Shown: positions 24,472-35,956 of the stretch, piece after piece
Layout of the letters: every line of letters starts with the position of its first letter
Position numbering within the stretch: position 1 is the stretch's first letter
Assembly (NCBI GenBank): GCA_024138015.1
Contig: JAMXBB010000003.1
Location: 10,883,405-10,947,404, forward strand
Length of the DNA: 64,000 nucleotides
Origin: Lumnitzera littorea
Taxonomy: Eukaryota > Streptophyta > Magnoliopsida > Myrtales > Combretaceae
Direction: 5' to 3'
Translations under genes and position numbers: made by a program
Notes under the pieces: generated by a model
What the model was told of the DNA's origin: nothing
What the model saw: the letters and a program-made list of their open reading frames with translations, nothing else
The model's database searches: none

Positions 24472-24712
24472 ATAATACATGTATATAATATAGTACATAT
24501 TTTACATATACATATATATATTGCAAATAAAAAAAAAATGTCTAACCTATCGGCTTCATGAGCTGCCCTAAACTGACATGTAGAATTGTTGAACTGTAGC
24601 CTGCTAGTTCGGCCCATTTCTTAGGTCTAGGTATAATCACAAAGACATCGTATAACTAACACGAACATATCACAAATATATTCTGAATCGTAATTTATTT
24701 ACCTACACAATT

Positions 24713-25430
24713 TTGGAAATATGCGCATTCTTATCCCCAAACAATTGTTAAAGTCACAAAGTCACCTTTAAAAGGGTGCATATTTCGGGGCTCTAGGAAT
24801 GATTACACGCATATGTGCACATTTTCATAACTTATATGGAAATGGGCTTATTTTATGGTTGCGTTTGCAAATCTTTCTATTAAGAATAAAGTCTTTTAGA
24901 GTTTAACAAGTTTTCTTTAATATTTTCATATTCCCAGTTCATCCGTATATGTTTTCAACGATCTCTTCCTATACATACGTATGTACGTACGTACATACAT
25001 ACATACATATATATATATTTATGCATGTCTTGCATTATATAATAATCTTTGAATCACCAAAATAGGAATTAATACATATTGAATGAATAACTTTGGAAAT
25101 ATGCACATTTTATCCCCAAGCCATTGCTACAACCACAAAATTAAATCACCATTAAAGGACATTTATTTGGGACTCTAATGATGATTAGAGGCATACATAC
25201 ATAATTACGTCATAAGAATTTAGGAGTCTCTCTATATGGTCGCACTTGGAAATCATTCTATTGTCATAAAAACAAAGAATAAAGTCTTTCATATATTAAC
25301 AAATTTTCTTAAAGTTTTCATATTCCTGGTTCATCCATTTATGTTTTTAATATATATTTATGCATGTCTTGTATGGATAATCTTTGATTCACCAAAATAG
25401 GAAATAAGACAAATTGAAAGAATAACAGAC
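24713..25430. repeat. Diverged tandem duplication (about 380-bp unit) upstream of the H+-ATPase gene
   Basis: TTTGGAAATATGC at 24713 and at 25093 starts two copies that run in parallel: a TATCCCCAA block, the GGGCTCTA/GGGACTCTA block, AATAAAGTCTTT, the TTTTCATATTCC-GGTTCATCC block, then CACCAAAATAGGAA. The second copy ends about 340 bp before the start codon at 25768, so proximal promoter sequence may be duplicated. Confidence 0.75.
24971..25020. repeat. (ACGT/ACAT/AT) compound microsatellite
   Basis: TACGTA, then ACATACAT, then ATATAT runs inside the first unit of the duplication; absent from the second unit. Confidence 0.85.
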
Positions 25431-25767
25431 CAAGCTTCCCGATTTTTAAGTCACTGAGGGAAACATGAATGCACTACCAAGAGCCAAGTGCACTTTCTCT
25501 TACCAAGTCCCATTTTCTACGAAGAAATAAATGGAAAGAGAAAGTTATTTAAGGTTAGATTTGAGTTATTGATCTTCATTAGATGACGTGTCACTGGATA
25601 AAACAAGAAAATTCAAATGGTCAATATTTTCCATGCAAATTGGATAGATCCAAATATAACTACATATTAACACATGTCATAGAGATACACTAGTTGAGTT
25701 TTATACGGTACTGAAACAAAGACAGTGAAAGAACGAGTTGAGTTTTAGCTTTGCAGATTATTGCACA

Positions 25768-28700
25768 ATGACTCATCGTATTAGTCTTGAAGATATAGAG
25801 AAAGTCGACCTTGTAAGTCGTTTTTATTTGTCTCCTACGATTGTTCTTTCAGTTTTTGGTTTCCCTTTGATATGCATTATAATGAATGCGCTTAATTATT
25901 TTCATGTCGTTTTAATGTTTGTCTACATGGATGTTCAATTCTCTGGTTGGATTGTCATTGGGTTTCGTTTCGTGATATCCCATGTGGTTTGGTGTCCTTT
26001 ATTCTTGAAACTATGGCCAGTATGATGTATTTGATCTATTTAATGCAATACAATGCAAGAACTACTTTTTTTTTTTTTTCCTTTTTTTAATCTAGAGCTT
26101 TAATCAATCATAATTTAACAACGATGCCCGTTTGACATTGTATAATGTCGTAATCATACTAAGGTATTTATGTCGTGTGAACTCTATTAAATGTGACTTC
26201 TTCGCCTCCTAAAACTTTTCAAAACTTGCATTTATCTAACCAACTATCACTAAAGCTTTCAAAACTATCGCTGTTGGTTGGTTTTTTCCCAACCGTTTCC
26301 AAGCTTTTACATTCGTTGAGGATGTAAATGTACATCGTTGAAAGTTACGAGACGATAAAATCATGTTTTGTTGAATTCATCTTAAAACTGCTTATAAGTT
26401 AATAAATATGGATCTAATATGTAACTTCCCTTCATAATCTGAAAAGAAGACTCAACATGACTGAGTTATCAAGGATTTTAGTTATTTGTTGATTTATTTG
26501 TATTCCAAATGTCTTACGTAAATTCCAAAAAATTATAGCTGAAGCTATTATAATGAATAAAAGATATTGATCATGGAATAGGAACTGAATTTGTTGATGA
26601 AACTATTGTTGCTTATTCTCTATAGGTAAACATTCCACTTGAGGAAGTTTTTCAACACTTGCAATGCTCAAGAGAAGGGTTGTCGTCCGAGGAAGGTCGG
26701 ATAAGGACGGAAGCCTTTGGCCCGAACAAGCTTGAAGAGAAAAAGGCATACAAGAGTAAACTGACTAGTTTTTCATTACCAACTATGTTTTTAAACAATG
26801 TTTTTAAGCGTCATATTTGATAAACAGGAAAACAAGTTTCTTAAATTCTTGGTGTTCATGTGGAATCCGCTCTCATGGGTAATGGAAGTTGCTGCTCTAA
26901 TGACCATAATAGTTGCAAATGGAGGGGTATTTCTCTCTTTCAACTTCCCTCTTAAGCATGAAAAATGATTCATTGGTGCTAACATGTCATGTGGCATGTT
27001 AGTACAATTGAAGCCTTTCCTTTCTCCTCATGCATAACTTTTGTGTATTATTTGTTATGTATGTGAAGATAAGGTTTGTGATCCTAGATTGATCGATGTT
27101 CCAGGGTAGGCCACCTAATTGGCAAGATTTCACGGGTATCGTGGCTTTGCTTTTGATCAACTCCACTATAAGCTTCATTGAGGAGAACAATGCCGGCAAT
27201 GCAGCAGCAGCACTCATGGCAGGACTGGCCCTGAAATGCAAGGTTATTTGCTGGAACTCTTTGATATTTGTTGTAATCAAGGCATTTCGACTGTTCAAAA
27301 ATGTTTTAATCATCTCAAAAGTTTGCTGATGTTAGTGGGTTTTAACAATTAAGTTGTAGTGAAAGATGGTAATAGGGACCAGCATTCTAGAAACTTTGTT
27401 CATAAACTTTGAAAAGAAGTCCAAAAATTGTTGTCTACGAATCAAAAACACCCTCCTATTCAGATATATGGAGGAATATTGTCTCACATGATGATTCTGT
27501 ATGCATATTTGGAAACCAAAAGGTATTGAGAGATGGTAGTTGGAGTGAGCAAGAAGCTGCCATTTTGGTTCCTGGAGATGTAATCGGCATCAAGTTGGGA
27601 GATATCATCCCTGCAGATGCTCGTCTCCTGGAAGGAGACCCTCTTAAAGTCGATCAATCTGCACTAAATGGTGAATGTCTGCCAGTAACAAAAAATCCTG
27701 GCGATGAAGTTTACTCTGGTTCGACGTGCAAGCAAGGAGAAATTGAGGCCGTCGTGATTGGCACTGGAGTCCGCAGCTTCTTAGGCAAGGCTGCTCAATT
27801 GGTTGAGAGCACAAATCAAGTAGGCCACTTCCAAAAGGTAATTTCCTTGACAAATAGCATCAATATGATTCATTGGACACCTTTTGACAAGCACGACGAG
27901 CTGCGATCGCTCTAAGAAGCAAGTATTTCTCATTACCTTTTTCGTTCAATATGTTGTTAGTACGAAGCAAAGCGATCGCTTGGTTTTTAACCAATTGCGA
28001 TTTTCTCCAGGTCTTGACATCCATTGGGAACTTCTGCATGTGTTCTATAGCTATTGGCCTAACCACAGAACTTATTGTCATGTTCGGCATTCAGCACCGG
28101 AAATATAGGGATGGAATTGATAATCTCCTAGTTCTCCTTGTTGGTGGAATTCCAATTACAATGCCAACCGTGTTGTCTGTGACTATGGCCATAGGTTCTC
28201 ACCGGCTATCTGAACAAGGTGCAATAACCAAGCGGATGACTGCCATTGAAGAGTTGGCTGGCATGGATATTCTCTGCAGTGACAAGACTGGAACTCTCAC
28301 CCTCAATAAGCTTACAGTTGACAAGAACTTAATTGAGGTTCGAGTAAGAATGGAAAACGATCATCAAGATGCTTATATCCTAGGAGGCTAGCAGCTGAAT
28401 ATATATATATATATATATATATATGGATACCACTTTAGGGAATTGTATTTTTGAATTGTCAGGTGCTTGTAGAAGATGTAGACAAGGAGATGCTGATTTT
28501 GCTCGCGGCTAGGGCTTCAAGGATTGAGAACCAGGATGCAATTGATGCTTGCCTCGTCAGCATGTTGTCTCAACCCAAAGAGGTACTCTATTCAATCCAG
28601 TAGCTTGGTGCGAAATAATTCATGTTGTCACAATTAAACTAATAGGTGTAAAATTCATATTCTCAGCTAAGTAAACAGTTTTAGAGTTGTATTTGCAATC

Positions 28701-31175
28701 TGCCCAACTGCTTTGATATTTCCCATCGTCTGATATAGGCAAGAGAAGGCATTACGGAGGTGCACTTCTTACCCTTCAACCCAGTAGACAAGCGAACAGC
28801 CATAACATATATCGACTCGGATGGTGATTGGCATCGAGTTAGCAAAGGTGCACCAGAGCAGGTAAAAATCAATCACAGGATATGATTTCTTCCTCTTTTT
28901 TTCATCTGATCATCCTGAAATGCATCTGTTAAACATTTTCCAGATGATTGAGCTCTGCAAACTTTCGCATTACATGAAGAAGAAAGCTCACACTATCATT
29001 GACAAGTTTGCAGAATGCGGTCTTCGCTCCTTGGCTGTTGCTAGACAAGTGAGCAAATTGAGTCAACCTAGATTCATATGTATTCGGTTAAATCATTTTC
29101 GATTCAATATATGATTAAGCTTCTTTCGTTATCTCAGACAGTGCCAGAGAAAAATAAGGAGAGTGTTGGAGAACCTTGGGAGTTTGTAGGTATATTGCCT
29201 CTTTTTGACCCTCCCAGGCACGATAGTGCAGAGACCATTCGGCGGGCTCTCAATCTTGGTGTCAGTGTTAAAATGATTACTGGTGACCAACTAGCAATAG
29301 GCAAAGAGACGGGTCGTCGGCTTGGCATGGGGACTAACATGTATCCCTCTTCAACCCTTCTTGCCGAAGACAAGGATGGGCAAACTGCTTCAATCCCTCT
29401 TGATGAACTGATTGAGAATGCAGATGGATTTGCTGGTGTCTTTCCCGGTACATTTACTCTCTAATCTTGGAATAGCAATCCTTCTCTGTTTCTGAGAAGC
29501 TAGAGTACTAAATTCAAATTCCTTATGACAATCATTTACTGCATCAACAGAGCACAAGTACGAAATCGTGAGGAGGCTGCAAGAGCGGAAGCATATATGT
29601 GGAATGACTGGAGATGGGGTGAATGATGCACCAGCACTGAAAAAGGCAGACATAGGCATCGCCGTCGCAGATTCAACTGATGCTGCAAGAAGTGCAGCGG
29701 ACTTAGTATTGACTGAACCAGGATTAAGTGTCATCATAAGTGCTGTCTTGACAAGTAGAGCCATCTTCCAGAGAATGAAGAACTACACCATCTATGACGT
29801 TTCCATCACTATCCGGATCGTGCTCGGTTTCATGTTACTTTCCCTGATCTGGAAATTCGATTTCTCACCTTTCATGGTACTGATCATCGCTTTTCTGAAC
29901 AACGGAACCATCATGACGGTTTCTAAGGACCGAGTGAAGCCATCCCAACGCCCTGATTCATGGAAGCTACATGAAATTTTCGCGACCGGTGTTATGCTTG
30001 GTGCTTACCTTGCACTCATGACAATAATATTTTTCTGGGCTGCTCATGACACTAACTTCTTCTCGGTAAGAACCACGTGCTTTCACCTCCCCATTACTCT
30101 TCAAAACACGCACTTGCCTTTCCAAATGTTGCATATGTTGATCTCACAACAATTCCAGGACAAATTCGGTGTGAGGTCGATCCGAGGAAGCCGGAATGAG
30201 CTCACTGCAGCTGTCTATCTTCAAGTGAGCATCATAAGTCAAGCACTCATCTTCGTCACAAGGTCACGCAGTTGGTCGTACGTGGAACGTCCCGGTGTCT
30301 TGCTTGTTGTTTCTTTCCTTATAGCACAAGTGGTAAGGCACTGAAAAAACCACAGCATCATTCAAATCTTTCTGTAACGACAATGTTTATGTAAATATTT
30401 TACCAACACTCTGTATGCCGATTTATCAATAAGGTTGCAACGTTACTAGCCGTGCACGCGAACTGGCGGTTCGCGAAGATGCGAGGAATTGGCTGGGGAT
30501 GGGCAGGAGTAATCTGGGTCTACAGCATAATTAGTTACATCCCTCTAGATATAATCAAGTTCATGATCCGGTACATCTTAAGCGGCAAGACCTGCATGTA
30601 TGGTACGAGCTATCTCATTTTTCTCCAAGATTATAAAAAACATTTTATGATAGATGTCAAATTTGGTAACCCAAACTTTATTCATTTCTACGATTAATTA
30701 CTTAAAATTTAAAAAGTATCGATCTAATACTTGAAATTTATCCGTTTCTATAATTAAGTACCTAAACTTTATCAATTTTTATAATTAATTATTTAAATTT
30801 TACTCATTTTGTAGTTAACTACATAATTTAGATATTATGAATGATTGGAAAAGTTCACAAGTAGTAAAATGATACATTAATTGTCAAAATAGATAGAGTT
30901 CGTTACGAAATGTGACACTTAGCCTCAAATTTTTTTAACAAGCCGGAAGCATACTTCAAGTGTTTCAACTTTCCATTTATATCGCCTATTTACATTTCAT
31001 CCAGGCTGCTTTCATAAGAAAAAAGGATCGTGGAATAGGTGAAGCAGAGGCTCTATCGAAAATGTATCGGATCTCTCAACATTGTCGTGAAACCTTAGAA
31101 GCACTGTTTGGAAAGCATTGTCATTTGTACTCTCCAAAATTGTCAAGCAGGCAAAGCCAAAAAGTGCTGAAATGA
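25768..31175 (+). CDS. Plasma-membrane-type H+-ATPase (P3A), AHA10/PH5-like, with altered catalytic residues
   Basis: Proton-pumping P-type ATPase family, normally about 950 residues. Exons: 25768-25812, 26626-26745, 26828-26926, 27105-27242, 27523-27837, 28011-28343 (or 28337), 28463-28582, 28739-28861, 28944-29048, 29138-29447, 29551-30065, 30159-30332, 30434-30602 and 31005-31175, about 911 residues. The first ATG (MTHRISLEDIEKVDL) matches family N-termini. The phosphorylation site SDKTGTLT (Asp codon 28281), KGAPEQ, MITGDQ and MTGDGVNDAP are intact, and the TM5 Arg in SITIRIV is kept. Three departures are seen: TGES reads NGEC, TM6 LNDGT reads LNNGT, and PIAMP reads PITMP. Introns are GT-AG except intron 2 (GC-AG, 26746-26827). 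The last junction is tentative: the final exon (AAFIRKKDRG...) resumes the family's TAF-KKDYG region but ends after 56 residues in KVLK, without the penultimate-Thr 14-3-3 motif. Closest by eye to the AHA10/PH5 group (VLTSIGNF, AITYIDSDG), which acidifies vacuoles; this placement is inference. It may be a degenerating or non-pumping paralogue. Confidence 0.88.
26746..26827 (+). other. Probable GC-AG intron (intron 2) of the H+-ATPase gene
   Basis: Exon 2 must end GAGAAAAAG at 26745 to keep the family sequence EEKK-ENKFLKF in frame, and the next bases are GCATAC; the acceptor is TAAACAG. The only nearby GT donor (GTAAAC near 26755) leads to a frameshift and an early stop. Confidence 0.65.
28399..28424. 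repeat. (AT)n microsatellite in an H+-ATPase intron
   Basis: Thirteen AT repeats in the intron between exons 6 and 7, 38 bases before the exon 7 acceptor. Confidence 0.95.
30670..30830. repeat. Degenerate short tandem repeat in the last H+-ATPase intron
   Basis: About four imperfect units built on ACTTTATC-TTTCTATAATTAATTA, roughly 35-50 bp apart. They lie where the family would normally code for the stretch joining TM10 to the regulatory domain. Confidence 0.55.
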
Positions 31176-32869
31176 CTTGGTAGTTATAGCTTATTAAGGA
31201 ATTCTTAGTCCAGAGGTTGTAATCATTGTTACTATTGAGATAAAGACTTTGAAGTGTTGAACCTCGTAATATTTATATTCTTATGTCTAAATTTTTAAAA
31301 TTTACAAAATGGTATTTTTATCTTTGAAAACTTCATGTATTTTAAGAAGGAAGCGAGTACTATATAAAGTTAAAATTACCATTGTAGTAAAACATGACAT
31401 TTGTCATGCTCCGAACATACACGAATTTAAAATCATCATGGTAAAATTTGGAGACACATGACATGACATCTATCGTGCCCTTAGGATGAGGAGCATGTGA
31501 CATAGCGTAAAGCGATAGTATAAGAGAGGAAATAATTCATTTAATACAAAGCAATTGTTTCATAGGATTATTTGTGGATCAAAATCCTAGACTTATCAAG
31601 GAAATAAAATAAATTCGAAAGAATAAACCAAAATAAACTTTCTTAAATGGACGAAAAATCTTTATCAGCCAATACCCTGTGAAAATGCACAAATATAATC
31701 TCAAAGGCAATGTCAAATAACGGAGTAGTTTGCACTAGATCGTAGTGTACTCAAATCAATAATTTTTGGACGTCTATTATAGATCTCGTAACTCCTCTTA
31801 TACGAGAAATTATGATCCATCAAATTTGATCTATCCACATGGTTTAAAATCAAATCCGTTCTACTGAGCTCACACCCCTTCTCTATTTAACATTGGCTTC
31901 TAAGGTTTTTGCATTTGATTGCTAAAACTTTTGATCCTTAACTTCTGCATAATGTTATTTCTAATACCTTGCTTCTGAATGTTTCTAACCATCTCTGCTT
32001 CCGATTGATTCTTGAAGCGATACTTCTGCTACCATATTTAACATATGATGTTTCTTAGTATGATGATTTTCCAATTCCTTATGTATAGACTAATTTGAGA
32101 AAAACACAATGAGGCCCCATCCGCATTTAAAAACATAAGAAAAAAATGTCCACGTTGTATGTCATAGTTTATAATTGGACTGAATAGAATAAGGATTGGA
32201 TTGGGTAGATAGGGAGATTTATGTTATCCTATTATATGTTTTGTATTGTATAGCTTAAACTCTCATGTATACATATACACATACACACACATGTAGTTTG
32301 GATATTGTCTGTTTTTATTCCATCCTTTTGGTCCGTTTTTAAGTATCTTTTCAGAAATAACCGTCATTTGGTATATTTGAGCTAGACTTGGAGGATAATT
32401 TTTTTTTGTTTCTTCATCTGATTTGAGATTACATGTGAGATGGGGCAGTGAATTTTTGTCAAGACTTTAAATTTTGATCTATTGATATAATGAAACGATT
32501 AGTAAAGACAATTAGATCATTAACAGTAGAGTTAGAAGAGATGATCCATATATAAGGCATAACCCCTATAAAAATATCTGTTCAATCTTCTTCTCTCTAC
32601 ACTCATTACTTTCTTGTAGTTTATTTATTTACTTGAACATTAATTACTTTACACCTTTATTATAACAATTTGAGGGGATTTAAATACTTGTAAATTTTTT
32701 ATTTAAGTTTATTTGAGAAATTTTTTTAACTAAATAATCAATTCACCCCTCTCTCCCTCCCTTTCCTTTTTTTGATTGTTATATGGGATCAACAATAATA
32801 ACAAATTATGAATTATGATCAAAAGATGAAAAACAAATAAAGTAATATAAAGAAGAATATTGATCAGAT
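31176..32869. other. 3' flank and non-coding interval
   Basis: Downstream of the H+-ATPase stop codon. I see no clear AATAAA in the first 100 bases and no further gene. A CACACA-type short tract occurs near 32277-32290. Confidence 0.4.
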
Positions 32870-33430
32870 GGAGGATGATGAACAATGAAGGAATGAAAGA
32901 ATGAAGAGTGATTGTATTGATTTTTTGTTGAACCTATTTACTTACAACTATCGTATATAGAAATATGATTATCTACTTAGCTAACATCTTCTTGTATGAT
33001 CTAATTATGTCTAACAAATAACTGCTTTAACTATTATACACCCTCTACATATAATTATATCACTATTTGTATTAGAATCGCTCAAGCTAGAGCATGTAGA
33101 TTCCGTATGCCTAGCTTGGACATTCAATTTTGAAAGGATGATAAGCTAAGGTCCACAATAAAACAATAAACTAGTTCATTGGATGATTAAACCGAAAATA
33201 AAGTGATTATTTCTTTTCGTAATATTTCCCAAAAATGTGACAATCTAGTTCAATAAGCTTCATTTGACAATGAAAAACTGAATTGTGAGCAATGTAAATG
33301 GTAAATTGATTGTCACAGAATAGCAAGGCTAGATTACAATGTGGAAAACCAAAATCTTGTAAGAGATATAGCAACCATTGAATTTCACACACTATGGTAG
33401 CTAACGTGTGATACTTTGCCAATTAGGCAA
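32870..33430 (-). mobile_element. Ty1-copia remnant: RNase H end and downstream sequence
   Basis: The frame 33422-33207 reads AKYHTLATIVCEIQWLLYLL and continues with LLFCDNQ and LIELDCHI, which is the C-terminal RNase H region of copia polyproteins. Downstream on the minus strand, TGTTAGACATAATTAGATC near 33015 looks like an LTR start. The upstream half of the same domain is at 35957-36836, on the far side of repeat A3. Confidence 0.7.
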
Positions 33431-35956
33431 ATCGATTTTAATTTAGCTACTAACTTATGCATTTGAAAACTTTTTGTTAAAATTTCAAGAAATAATATAT
33501 CACGAGTTCAAGGAATACCCTATTAAACTCTCTATAGGTACCACCTTAACCTTCCAAAGTTAAATTTATTTTCAAAATTACCCATTTAAAAAAATAATAA
33601 TAATTCTAGTTTATAAGTAAACAAATATATTTAAAAAAGAAAAAAAAATTACGTTTATTTATTTATAAAATGGGGAAATAAAAATTTTTTATACTTTAAG
33701 TCGCCTTATAGTTGCTTATAGGTGCCTACATACCCACTATTTGAGATTGGATTTCTATAATTTATTTTGAATACTTTAATGTGTTAGTTTCATTTTAATT
33801 TAGAAAAGTAATCGAGTTTAAGTTTTTAACCAATGTATCTTAGAGAAATAGTCCAAAATTTGGGTGGTGTTATTTTTGAAAATTTTAAAAGAGCCCTAAC
33901 TTTGTAAATGGTTTATTAGATTTTTATTTTTCAAAACTATAGATTTTATTTAGGCGAGAAAAATGTGTATACATATATTACATAAATATATATATATATA
34001 TATATTTGGAAAAGTCGAAAAGGAAAAGAAAATAAATCTAGAGTATTTTTTTAAGGAATTAAGTTCAAATTATAGAACTAAATTAATTAATTAATTAAAA
34101 GAAAAAAGCAAGAGAAGGTCAAACCAATGATAAGGGCACGGGTTAAGCAAGCAAATAAGTCAAATCAGGGGATCGAACTCAAGTTGTTCGACCTAGTCAC
34201 ATGTTCTATAGGTGAGTGCCCTAAAAGAAGGAGAAGAAGGCCACTGGGGGTACTCCTATGCTTTCCAAGCAAATTTGGAGTGATTTTCAAATGGGAAAAG
34301 GAGTTTTTGTCTATTTTGGATTGGAAAACAGGGGTTTAGGACAAGTGTTATGACCTAAGGTAACTATTTGGTGTTGTTGGGTGGTGGTTATGGCAATAGC
34401 AGACAGAGAGGGGATGCACAATGCTCACTTAGGTGATGGTTGGAGTTCTAAAGTAGGTCGAGTGGGTGTTTAGGTGAGCTATGTGTTGTGGTGTAGTTGT
34501 TTATGAGTAAGGAAGCAGTGTCAACGGTGGACATGGGTGGTGATGGTGGCAACTTAGAGTTTGGCTATTTGGGGTGTTAAGAGGTGGCTCAAACAACGGG
34601 GAGAGTGGTTTTCGAGTATTTAAAGAGAAAAAGCTTCGCTAAAGCTCAAATGGGGAGAAGTGAATGATTGTTCAATGTTAGAGTCAAGTCCCTCAATCTC
34701 CTTTTATACTGTTTGATGCTCGTTTAAGCTTAGAAAGTCCAAAATCACATTAAATTCAAAGATTGAAAATTAATGGATTTTTTTTTTTTTATAGATTTTG
34801 AATTCAATGTGATTTAATTCGATTAAAAAAAAAGAGTCAAAAGTTGTTACCAAACCTACGTTTTTGCTTAAAATATAGCTTAAAAGCTTTGAAATGCATT
34901 AAATAAGCTTAAATCATAGAGATATGGATTTGGAGTCAAATGCACACATTCAATGTTTCTCAATCTTTAACTTGATTTTTTACCTCCCAAATATTTGAAT
35001 TTGGACATGTTTTTAATTCCAACTCTTAGTATCCTAAGTTTACTTTGCAATTTCACTATTTATTTGGAAAAATCATGAAGAAAAAAGGATAAAATATTAT
35101 CCTAAAGTGAGCTATCCAAGCATGACTCTTGCAGGAAAAGGTAGGAAAGGCTAAGAAAATGGAAGAAAATTTTCGTGTCAGCTTATAAGACGTTGACATG
35201 TAGCATGCTCTATCAAAACAAAATGAAAAAAATGCCTTATGCTTTCAAATGGACTCAAACCCAAGTCCTCCATATTAGTCATGCGTGCCTCCTTGCTAGC
35301 TAAGCTAGCTTTTATTCTCGCCTTATATTACATCCAAAATATCTTTATCTAGTATAAATGGCATGGGTTGGATTTTTAAAGAAGAAACCTAGTTCAAGCC
35401 AATTCAAAACCCCTTTATTTATCAATTCCTAATGAATTAAAAACACCAATATAGGACGCAAAAGCCTATGATGCATATATTGAAAAATATTTCCAAAACG
35501 AACATGATTTGCTAGATTATTGAGTCAAAGGTTGTATTTTATCCAGTTAAGTCAAAATTAATTATTTTATAAAATAATAACTTCAAATCTAATTAAGGCC
35601 TTGTTTAAAGCCACAATTAGTTAAAATTGACAATATTTTCATGAAAAAAGTATAATTAACTCGAACCTTTAGTCAAAATATTTGGATTTATTACAAAAAC
35701 GGATATTTTCAAATATAGCTTAGAAATCAATCCAATCACATATGTACAATTTACTTTTAAATGCACTTAGATCCTAAAACATTAAATGAACCACTAAATA
35801 GGACCCAATTGCCCTTATTTTCTAAACACTACTTCTTTTTCTTCTTCTTTTACTTTTTTTTTTATTTTTTTGTATTTTTTTAATTTTTTACATAAGACCT
35901 TATTCTTTATTGTTGAAAATTACTAAAATTATACAGAAACAAAAATAAGGTGTCTA
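33431..35956 (+). mobile_element. Repeat A copy 3 (A3), LTR-like, inserted in the copia remnant
   Basis: Colinear with A1: TATTAAAC-CC-ATAGGTA blocks at the left, the GTGCCTAC-TA-CC and GAAAATTTTAAA-G-GCCCTAA blocks, then an AT-rich middle and a T-rich tail ending AAATAAGGTGTCTATGA. The copia RNase H coding sequence stops on one side and resumes on the other, so A3 arrived after the copia element. Unlike A1/A2 there is no partner LTR nearby: either a solo LTR or a fragment. The exact target-site duplication is unclear. The open frame at 34127-34339 lies inside the repeat and has no known domain. Confidence 0.6.

Noticed and set aside
25738..25767. Upstream extension of the H+-ATPase first exon beginning at TTG
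   Set aside because: TTG is not a usual plant start; the in-frame ATG at 25768 gives the expected family N-terminus.
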